From the NCBI GenBank assembly GCA_964655355.1, contig CAZZMD010000014.1:1-64000 (forward strand): a stretch of 64,000 bases of DNA. The letters run 5' to 3'. This stretch comes from CALGDE01 sp964655355. Lineage in GTDB: Bacteria > Cyanobacteriota > Cyanobacteriia > CACIAM-69d. Numbering within the stretch: the stretch's first letter is position 1; each line of letters begins with the position of its first letter. This document shows, one piece after another, positions 17,295 to 24,414 of this stretch. The translations under genes were made by a program, and so were the position numbers. The notes beneath the pieces are model-generated. The model was not told the origin of the DNA. It saw only the letters and a list, made by a program, of their open reading frames with translations, and did no database searches.

Positions 17295-18017
17295 ATGGAA
17301 AAATTTCGGGTTGAGGTGCTGTCGGCGATCGCCAATCCCCAACAGGTGATTTGGGCGGCGATGCACCAGGATTATTCAGAAGGGTTTGTGGTGGACGATC
17401 GCGATCGCTTCCCCGACGAACAGACCGCGGGGGAGCTGATCATTAAACACCTGCTGAAGGGCAACCGCGGGCACTTTGGTCCCCTGGAACACCCGCAAAT
17501 TGTGTTTAACGTGGGCTACTTCCCCCACTCGACTATGCAGCAGCTCCGCACCCATCGGGTCGGGGTCTCCTTCGATGTGCAGAGTATGCGCTATTCCGGT
17601 GCCCGCATTGCCGAGGTCGCCGACGGCAAGCGAGCCATTGACGAGGTGTTTTATCTGCGACCGGTGGGCGAATACACCAACCGCCAGGGCAAACGCTATG
17701 ACTATTCCGAAGCGATGCGCCAGGCGGACTGGGATTGGTGTTTAACCGCCTGCCAACGCTATCGAGACGCCATGGCGGCAGGGGTCTCCGAAGAACACGC
17801 TCGAGGGGTGATCCCCTTCGATTTTCGTCAGCATTTTGTCCTAAGCTGCAACGCGCGATCGCTGATGCACCTACTGGATTTACGAGCCAAAGCCGACGCC
17901 CAGCTCGAAATTCAAAAACTCTGTGAATTACTGATGGTCCATTTCCGGGAGTGGATGCCGGCGGTGGCCGCGTGGTACGAGGAAAATCGCCTAGCAAAGG
18001 CACGTCTCTCCCCCTAA
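17295..18017 (+). CDS. thyX: FAD-dependent thymidylate synthase
   Basis: Methylates dUMP to dTMP with methylene-tetrahydrofolate, using FAD and NAD(P)H. About 240 aa from the ATG at 17295; a TTG at 17250 is in frame but reads an implausible charged leader. The ThyX signature is seen as RTHRVGVSFDVQSMRYSG (RHR-x5-S-x4-S-R type). The C-terminal part PFDFRQHFVLSCNARSLMHL with DLRAKADAQLEI matches the family. It follows dcd. Its TAA overlaps the TAG of tadA on the opposite strand. Confidence 0.94.
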   Translation: MEKFRVEVLSAIANPQQVIWAAMHQDYSEGFVVDDRDRFPDEQTAGELIIKHLLKGNRGHFGPLEHPQIVFNVGYFPHSTMQQLRTHRVGVSFDVQSMRYSGARIAEVADGKRAIDEVFYLRPVGEYTNRQGKRYDYSEAMRQADWDWCLTACQRYRDAMAAGVSEEHARGVIPFDFRQHFVLSCNARSLMHLLDLRAKADAQLEIQKLCELLMVHFREWMPAVAAWYEENRLAKARLSP

Positions 18018-18547
18018 CTGCGTTTAGCGGCAAACCAGTCCGTTAGCTGTTGGCGACAGACATCAGCATCCACGCCAGAAATCACCGGAAAAAAATGGTT
18101 TGACCAGGGCTGCGCCGCTAAATTCATCACGCTAGCGATCGCCCCCGTTTTCGGCTCAGGAATGCCAAACACCAACAGCCCAATGCGCCCCTGGACCAAC
18201 GCCCCGACACACATGGGACAAGGCTCCAGGGTGACATAGAGGGCACAGTCGTTCAAATGCCAATTCTGGCGCGATCGCCCTGCCTGCCGCATCGCCAACA
18301 CCTCCGCATGGGCCGTGGGATCCCCCAGGGCCTGTTTTTGGTTATACCCGCGGCCAACGATCTGACCCTGGGCATCCAACACCACTGCCCCCACGGGAAC
18401 ATCCCCCGCCGCCGCTGCTTTTGCTGCTTCTTTGCGGGCGATCGCCATCCCCTGGGCATGGATCGGATGGAGAGGATCCAACCAATCGCGGTCCAACCCA
18501 AACCATTTCCGGGCGGAATTCCCCAGGGTGACGAGCGTCGGTTCCAT
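18014..18547 (-). CDS. tadA: tRNA(adenosine-34) deaminase
   Basis: Deaminates A34 to inosine in tRNA-Arg(ACG). 177 aa. Zn-binding motifs are HAEVLAMRQAG (His and catalytic Glu) and PCPMCVGALVQGRIG (two Cys), with GAVVLDAQGQIVGRGYN before them. An N-terminal extension of about 25 residues precedes the usual core, so the start could be later. It is the last gene of a minus-strand run with glutaredoxin 20 bases upstream. The stop codon overlaps that of thyX. Confidence 0.93.
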   Translation of the reverse strand: MEPTLVTLGNSARKWFGLDRDWLDPLHPIHAQGMAIARKEAAKAAAAGDVPVGAVVLDAQGQIVGRGYNQKQALGDPTAHAEVLAMRQAGRSRQNWHLNDCALYVTLEPCPMCVGALVQGRIGLLVFGIPEPKTGAIASVMNLAAQPWSNHFFPVISGVDADVCRQQLTDWFAAKRS

Positions 18548-18567
18548 GGAACAGTGCCTAGCGATGC

Positions 18568-18891
18568 CTAAGGAGCGGGCGCTTCAGCGAGCAGGGGATC
18601 AAGTCCACCGCGACTGTCTAGGGCATAGAGATCGTCGCAGCCGCCAATATGTTGGTCATTGATAAAAATCTGGGGCACCGATCGCCCCCCATTGGCCCGC
18701 TCCGCCATTTTGTCGCGGGCTGCCTCATCCCCATCGATCGCATAATCCGTATAACTTACCCCCTTCCACTTCAGCAGCAGCTTGGCGCGAATGCAGTAGG
18801 GGCAGGTTTGCCAGGAGTAAATTTCAACGCGAGCATTGGGGGGCGTCGTGGGGCGGCCGAGCCATTGGGAAACCGTTTCGAGAATATTCAT
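18568..18891 (-). CDS. grxC: Glutaredoxin (CPYC type)
   Basis: A 107-aa dithiol glutaredoxin that reduces protein disulfides and mixed disulfides with glutathione. Active site CPYC in YSWQTCPYCIRAKLLL, the cis-Pro region RSVPQIFINDQHIGGCDDL, and a GG(C)DDL glutathione-binding ending. It has an N-terminal extension of about 20 residues before the thioredoxin fold. It lies between GNAT and tadA on the same strand; co-transcription with tadA (20-base gap) is likely. Confidence 0.93.
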   Translation of the reverse strand: MNILETVSQWLGRPTTPPNARVEIYSWQTCPYCIRAKLLLKWKGVSYTDYAIDGDEAARDKMAERANGGRSVPQIFINDQHIGGCDDLYALDSRGGLDPLLAEAPAP

Positions 18892-18976
18892 AGGATTGAG
18901 ATATAGAAGTCGGTTGATAGGGATAGATTGAAAGCTTATTCAAAAGCTGATTCAGGAGGAGATACCAGCAGTTTAA

Positions 18977-19468
18977 TCACGCCGGGGTCGTCGTCGCTGC
19001 TAATTTCACCAGGCGATCGCCCTCGACGCGACAGGTGCGCCAATTAGGCAGAATCGTCGCCCCCAATTTTTCATAAACCGCGATCGCCCGTTCATTCCAA
19101 TCCAACACCGCCCACTCAAACCGAGCACAATTGCGATCCCGAGCGATCGCCCCGATCTGCCGAATCAACGCCGTCGCAATCCCCTGCCGCCGAAATTCCG
19201 GCCGCACAAACACATCTTCCAAATACAACCCCGGCTGGGTGCGAAACGTGGAATAGGTGGAAAAAAACAGTGCATACCCTGCCACATGGCCATCCACCTC
19301 CGCCAATAATCCTTCAATCAGCGGGCGATCGCCCCCCAAATGGTCCCGCAACTGAGCCACTGTCCCCGTCACCTCGTGGGTCAGGTCCTCAAACGCCGCC
19401 AAAGCCATCACCAGCTCCATAATCACCGCCGCATCATCGGGGGTGGCCGGTCGGATCGTCATTGCCAT
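18977..19468 (-). CDS. GNAT-family N-acetyltransferase
   Basis: 163-aa acetyl-CoA-dependent acetyltransferase. The sequence has the early motif IRPATPDDAAVIMELVMALA, then LYLEDVFVRPEFRRQGIATA with the acetyl-CoA pyrophosphate-binding RRQGIA, and WAVLDWNERAIAVYEKLGA. The layout (LYLEDVFV, NERAIAVYEKLGA) resembles the diamine/spermidine acetyltransferase-like branch, but the substrate is not provable. It lies 42 bases after lptC, so it is probably in the same transcript. Confidence 0.88.
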   Translation of the reverse strand: MAMTIRPATPDDAAVIMELVMALAAFEDLTHEVTGTVAQLRDHLGGDRPLIEGLLAEVDGHVAGYALFFSTYSTFRTQPGLYLEDVFVRPEFRRQGIATALIRQIGAIARDRNCARFEWAVLDWNERAIAVYEKLGATILPNWRTCRVEGDRLVKLAATTTPA

Positions 19469-19510
19469 AAAGTCCTCTATCCCTCACGCCCCAAACCTAG
19501 CGCCTCAAAT

Positions 19511-21094
19511 CTAACGCCCCAACAACTGACGGCGGGGAATATTGGGCAAATCCCCAGGGCGGACCGGCGGCGGTGGCGGAATTGAACCCGGTGCGCCGGC
19601 CGGCGGTGGGCTAGCAGCGGGGGATGGCTCAGGATCCGCCTGCCGGGTTTCTTCCGTCACAAACGTGGTCCGAGCCCGTTGCCCCGGTCCCGCCAGCAAC
19701 ACAAATTGCCCCTCATCGATCGCCGCCGCCGCCCGATCGCCCGTGGAGGTCAACGGCGGATCCGCCTGCTGATAAAACACATTCCCCACCAACTGCACTT
19801 GCTGTTCCTTCATCGCCCAAAACAAGCGCTGCGATCGCATATTCGCCTGATTTTGCAGCGATCGCCCGCGCACATTGCCCACCAAATTCGCCACCTGGGA
19901 TTTCATATCCACATCCCCATAATTCCCCTGGAGCACCACCCCATCGGTCCGATTTACCACCGTCACCGGCTGGTCCGCAATCAACCGCTGATTTTTCAAA
20001 TACCAAGTCATGGACTGGCTGGACGCATCCAACGCCGGGTCTGAGAGGGAAATTTGCGCGTCTCCCCGCAAAAACATCACCTGATCCGCCAAATTCATAT
20101 CCACCCGATTACCGCGAGCGCGATCGCCCACCACACAGGACCCACTGGAACAATCGTATTGCTCCATCACCGTCGGCACATCACTGGTCAGGAGCTGCTT
20201 CTTTTGCTGCAACACCGCCCGCTGGGTCTGCATCCGCACCCCCGACGACTGGGACACCGCCACCACATTGCCCTCTGCCTGGATGACCTGCTCCTCCCGC
20301 TGCCACACCAGCCGATTCGCCTGCACCGCCGTCGTCTGACTATTGTTGTCGACCTGACTCAACTTGGCCGACCCGATCGCATCCACCTGGTCAATTTCCG
20401 CCTGCCAGGTCAACTCATCGGCCGTCAGCTCCGTCTTACCCGCCTCAGGATTCTCCTCATCCTCCAGCGAAACCAACTTCACATTCTCCTTCAGAATAAA
20501 ATTCTGCTCCTCGCTGAAAATCTGCCCCGAGTCTGCCGTCAGGCGATTGCTCTCGCGAACCAGGACGATCCCCTCTTCCAACTCAAAAATTCCCTCATTG
20601 GGCTGCCATTTCCCCTTCTGGCTCTCAAACGTGCTGTCATCCCGCACATCCCTAATTTTTATATCCCCCGCCAGGCGCAGAATCACCCCATTCTGCTCCA
20701 CAAACCCCTCGTCCGCTTCCACCTCATACACCACTTCCCCATCCTGATACAGCTTGCCCGTCGGCTCCTTAAGCTGCCCCTTCTGGCGATCGCGGGAATA
20801 GCGAGCCTCCGCCGCCGACACCTCCCATAGGGGTCGGCCATCATCATCAGCCCGGTTGAGGTTCACATCCTCAAATACCAAATCCCCCTCAAACTCCTCC
20901 AACGACGCCTCAGACTCATCTTGGGGATCGGACACCGGCCCCGAGCTACAGGCCCCCAGCCCCAATGTGGTGCCCAAAATCAGCGCGATCGCCCAAGTCT
21001 TCGGCCGGCCGATGCGCCCCCAGGCATGGCCTAGCGGACGACGGCTTAATCGAGCAGGACGTAACGGAAATTGGTGGCTGAATTGGCGGCCCAT
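19511..21094 (-). CDS. lptC: LPS export periplasmic lipoprotein-type protein LptC, long form
   Basis: 527 aa. A basic N-terminus and hydrophobic segment lead to the lipobox LGLGAC (Cys49), so it is probably a lipoprotein of the periplasmic face. FEDVNLNRADDDGRPLWEVS and AEARYSRD match the LptC start. The rest is a long run of OstA/LptC-like beta repeats (ADELTWQAEI, AVQANRLVWQREEQVIQAEG, QLVGNVFYQQADPP), ending in a Pro-rich tail. It is far longer than E. coli LptC (about 190 aa). It should act in moving LPS towards the outer membrane, with the LptD-like protein at 37.7 kb. The labA-like gene lies upstream. Confidence 0.85.
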   Translation of the reverse strand: MGRQFSHQFPLRPARLSRRPLGHAWGRIGRPKTWAIALILGTTLGLGACSSGPVSDPQDESEASLEEFEGDLVFEDVNLNRADDDGRPLWEVSAAEARYSRDRQKGQLKEPTGKLYQDGEVVYEVEADEGFVEQNGVILRLAGDIKIRDVRDDSTFESQKGKWQPNEGIFELEEGIVLVRESNRLTADSGQIFSEEQNFILKENVKLVSLEDEENPEAGKTELTADELTWQAEIDQVDAIGSAKLSQVDNNSQTTAVQANRLVWQREEQVIQAEGNVVAVSQSSGVRMQTQRAVLQQKKQLLTSDVPTVMEQYDCSSGSCVVGDRARGNRVDMNLADQVMFLRGDAQISLSDPALDASSQSMTWYLKNQRLIADQPVTVVNRTDGVVLQGNYGDVDMKSQVANLVGNVRGRSLQNQANMRSQRLFWAMKEQQVQLVGNVFYQQADPPLTSTGDRAAAAIDEGQFVLLAGPGQRARTTFVTEETRQADPEPSPAASPPPAGAPGSIPPPPPVRPGDLPNIPRRQLLGR

Positions 21095-21257
21095 CGCTCA
21101 CACTCCCATGGCGGCTACAGTCACCGGTTCCCAGAAGAACAGTCCCAGCCCCTAAACGACCAGGCGGTGTATTGGCAAGTGTATCGCGATCGCCCCATTC
21201 CCATGGACTCGGATCAGCCACTCATACGATCGCCCCTAGTCTGACCCATGCCTTCGC

Positions 21258-21842
21258 CTAGGCCTCATCCTCCGAGAGGGGTCGATAAGTATATTGATGG
21301 CGCGGCGATTTTTGAATGTCCTCTTTGATGGAATCCAAATCGATATAGCGGTCCGCCACATTAATCAAACTGTCGCTGGTCATCGAGCGCAGGCTCACCA
21401 CCTCCACCCGCACGCCGCGATAGCTCACCGCATCCACCGCATAGGCCAGATCCCCATCGCCACTTACCAGCACCGCCGTATCGTAAGCCCCCACCAGGGC
21501 CATCATGTCCACGGCAATTTCCACATCCAAATTTGCCTTCTTAGACCCATCAGGCAACTGGACCAAATCCTTCGCAATCACCCGGTAGCCATTGCGACGC
21601 ATCCACAGCAAAAACCCCTGCTGCTTCTCATTACTGCGATCAACGCCGGTATAGAAAAAGGAGCGGAGGAGCCGCGACCCCGAGGTCAACCGGCAAAGCA
21701 ACTTGGTGTAGTCAATCTCAATGCTGAGCTGTAGCGCCGCATAGAACAGGTTAGACCCATCAATGAAAATAGCCACCCTGCCCCGATTTTCCAGTACTTG
21801 TTCTGGCGTAAATAGGGGATGACGACTGATGTTTTCCGTCAT
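21258..21842 (-). CDS. NYN-domain protein, LabA-like
   Basis: 194 aa with a PIN-like NYN fold: AIFIDGSNLFYAA (first acidic site), KANLDVEIAVDMMAL (second) and VLVSGDGDLAYAVDAV (third), the expected layout of a metal-dependent nuclease. The family includes cyanobacterial LabA, known from circadian output in Synechococcus, and many uncharacterised paralogues. Whether this one is the clock protein cannot be told. It lies 163 bases upstream of lptC on the same strand. Confidence 0.85.
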   Translation of the reverse strand: MTENISRHPLFTPEQVLENRGRVAIFIDGSNLFYAALQLSIEIDYTKLLCRLTSGSRLLRSFFYTGVDRSNEKQQGFLLWMRRNGYRVIAKDLVQLPDGSKKANLDVEIAVDMMALVGAYDTAVLVSGDGDLAYAVDAVSYRGVRVEVVSLRSMTSDSLINVADRYIDLDSIKEDIQKSPRHQYTYRPLSEDEA

Positions 21843-21976
21843 TATCCAACCCTTCCTATAGCAAGTTTTTTATTTAGATTAAAAAGGGGCGTAAGCTCCC
21901 AATTCCACAAGGAAACCTAGCCGCCACCAACATCATGGACGGATTTCCTCGAAAGATCAGGAGTTCTTAGGCAAAT

Positions 21977-23590
21977 TTAAGCAATAGGCTCCACGGGCTC
22001 TAGCTTTTGAAACACAGGTTGAGGTTTCTCCATATTTTGTCCCGCCGTTAAGATTCCCCACTCTCCATGGCTTTTTAAGGCGATCGCCGCGTCCCCTTTC
22101 AGATCATCAAAGGACACGTCATAGCCCGATTGTTGATAGCCCAATTGCTGATAGATTTTCCCGCTCAGGGTAGGGGTAATGGGGGATAACCAATAGGCGG
22201 CCAAGCGCACCGATTCCAACACCGCATAGAGAGTTTCTTCCACCTCCGCCTGGTTGCCCTCCTTATATCGGGTCCAAGGCGCCCGGTCATCTAAATACTT
22301 ATTTCCTGCCTGGGCCAATCCCAAAATCCCCTTGCACGCCTCATGGAATGCGACTCTTCCATAGGCACCCCGAACACGATCGCCCAAAGTCTCCCCCAGC
22401 GATCGCAATGCATCCGACTCCGGCACCGCCACATCGGGCACCGCCCCATCGCAATATTTATGCAACATCCGTAGGGTCCGATTGAGTAAATTACCCAAGT
22501 CATTGGCCAGGTCAGCATTCAAGACGGTCACAAACCGCTGTTCATTAAAATCCCCATCCCGACCAAATTCCACTTCTTTCAAAAAGTAGTACCGGATCGC
22601 ATCCGCCCCATAGCGATCGCTCAACTCAAACGGATCTAACGTATTCCCCAGACTTTTCCCCATCTTCAAACCATCCTTGGTGAGGAAACCATGGATAAAT
22701 AATTTTTGAGGAACCTCGAGCCCTGCTGACATCAACATCGCCGGCCAATAAAGCGCATGGAATCGAGAAATATCTTTACCAATGATATGTAAATTCATCG
22801 GCCACCATCGTTTCAACGCATTATCTAGGGTGGGTTCTTCATCGGGCTCTAAAAGTGCCGTAACATATCCCAACAAAGCATCAAACCAAACATAAATGGT
22901 ATGGTCCGGGTCCGTCGGAAACGGAAATCCCCAATCCAGATTTAATCGGGAAATGGAAAAATCCTGGAGCCCCTGGCTCATAAAACTCAGCACTTCATTG
23001 CGGCGACTGTCCGGCTGAATCATCTCCGGATGATCCGCATAAAGCTGCTCCAATTTTTCCTGATACTTAGACAATCGGAAAAAATAGTTCGACTCATCCC
23101 GCCATTCCGCCTTTTGGTTGGGGTGGATCGAACAATGCTTCTCGTCGTCTAAATCCCGCTCATCCTTAAATTCCTCACAGGCGACGCAGTACCAGCCCTT
23201 CTGCTCCCCCAAATAAATATCGCCGTTATCCCACACCCGCTGGAAAAATTCCTTGACGATCGCATGGTGACGGGGGGCCGTGGTCCGACTGAGGCGATCG
23301 TAGCGAATATTGAGCTTATCCCAGAGCTGCCGGAAGCCATCCACCATCTCATCGCAATGGGCCTGGGGCTCCAGCCCTCGCCCCTGGGCCGTCCGTTCAA
23401 TTTTTTGCCCATGCTCATCGGTCCCCGTGATGGACAGCACCGGCCGCCCCTGTAACCGATAGAAGCGCGCGAGGGCATCAGCCGCCATAGTCGTGTAAGC
23501 ACTGCCGATATGGGGAAGCCCATTGACGTAATAGAGGGGAGTCGTCAGGGCAAAGGTCTCGGTCGCTTTCTCGGTTACAGGGTGGGTCAT
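21977..23590 (-). CDS. metG: Methionyl-tRNA synthetase
   Basis: Charges tRNA-Met. 537 aa, a short form without a C-terminal dimerisation domain. It shows the class I signature HIGS (residues 27-30, in YYVNGLPHIGSAYTT), a zinc-knuckle region with WYCVACEEFKD and CSIHPNQ, and KMGKSLGNT, a KMGKS variant of KMSKS, near 305-312. The anticodon-binding helical domain follows. It is a monocistronic-looking minus-strand gene, with rnhB starting some 110 bases further upstream. Confidence 0.96.
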   Translation of the reverse strand: MTHPVTEKATETFALTTPLYYVNGLPHIGSAYTTMAADALARFYRLQGRPVLSITGTDEHGQKIERTAQGRGLEPQAHCDEMVDGFRQLWDKLNIRYDRLSRTTAPRHHAIVKEFFQRVWDNGDIYLGEQKGWYCVACEEFKDERDLDDEKHCSIHPNQKAEWRDESNYFFRLSKYQEKLEQLYADHPEMIQPDSRRNEVLSFMSQGLQDFSISRLNLDWGFPFPTDPDHTIYVWFDALLGYVTALLEPDEEPTLDNALKRWWPMNLHIIGKDISRFHALYWPAMLMSAGLEVPQKLFIHGFLTKDGLKMGKSLGNTLDPFELSDRYGADAIRYYFLKEVEFGRDGDFNEQRFVTVLNADLANDLGNLLNRTLRMLHKYCDGAVPDVAVPESDALRSLGETLGDRVRGAYGRVAFHEACKGILGLAQAGNKYLDDRAPWTRYKEGNQAEVEETLYAVLESVRLAAYWLSPITPTLSGKIYQQLGYQQSGYDVSFDDLKGDAAIALKSHGEWGILTAGQNMEKPQPVFQKLEPVEPIA

Positions 23591-23700
23591 GGGAGGGTCT
23601 AAGTTTCACATTTCAGATTTTAAAGGGCGGGCCGACCCTTTACGCCGCCATTTTTAGGGTTACAGGCAGTTTTATTAGGTTTATTTCTGATTCGTTTGAG

Positions 23701-24333
23701 TTAGGGCAGGTCTAGGGGCAGCATTGGATCCTTAGGCGTGATGGGGACAGCGATCGCCCGACAGGGAGCAAAACTACGACGGTGATAGGGGGTCACCCCC
23801 AAGGTTTCCAGGGCCGCCCGGTGCTTAGCCGTGCCATAGCCCTTATTCGACGCCAGATCATAGCCAGGGTACTGAGCAGCCAATTCCAAAATTTTTTGAT
23901 CCCGCCACTCCTTCGCCAAAATACTGGCAGCGGCGATCGCCACCGATCGCTGATCCCCCTTAACCAACGTCGTTTGGGGAATTTTCAACTGAGGAATAGT
24001 TTTATTGCCATCCACCCAACACCGATCCGGCACCGGCTCCAGCGCCTCCACCGCTCGCTTCATCGCCAACAGCGCCGCCTGCAGGATATTAATTTGGTCA
24101 ATTTCCGCCACCGACGCAACGCCCACCTGCCAGGCGATCGCCACCGACTGGATCAGGGGCACCAATCGCTGCCGCTGGACCGGGGACAACGCCTTACTAT
24201 CCCGCACCCCCGCCGCCGCCAAAGCATCCAGCCCCGCCGCCGAGACCATCACCGCCGCCGCCACAACGGGGCCAAACAAACAGCCCCGCCCCACCTCATC
24301 CACCCCCGCCAAGGTCTGACAGTTCTGGGGCAT
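23701..24333 (-). CDS. rnhB: Ribonuclease HII
   Basis: Removes RNA from RNA-DNA hybrids and single ribonucleotides from DNA. 210 aa. The signature is GVDEVGRGCLFGPVVAAAV (catalytic Asp and Glu), with further acidic sites (VRDSKALSP, CWVDGNKTIP) and the C-terminal YDLASNKGYGTAKHRAAL. It lies 81 bases downstream of rne on the same strand, an arrangement conserved in cyanobacteria, so it is probably co-transcribed. Confidence 0.96.
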   Translation of the reverse strand: MPQNCQTLAGVDEVGRGCLFGPVVAAAVMVSAAGLDALAAAGVRDSKALSPVQRQRLVPLIQSVAIAWQVGVASVAEIDQINILQAALLAMKRAVEALEPVPDRCWVDGNKTIPQLKIPQTTLVKGDQRSVAIAAASILAKEWRDQKILELAAQYPGYDLASNKGYGTAKHRAALETLGVTPYHRRSFAPCRAIAVPITPKDPMLPLDLP

Positions 24334-24414
24334 CGGTAGCCACGAACCCCCAGAGGACGGCGGGGAGGATGCAGATGGGGTCGGTAGGATCGTCGATAGA
24401 GAGGGGGGATTGAG

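Noticed and set aside
20054..20830. Plus-strand 258-codon ORF opposite lptC
   Set aside because: His/Arg/Pro/Leu-rich shadow of lptC with no start signal; lptC has a lipobox and family motifs.
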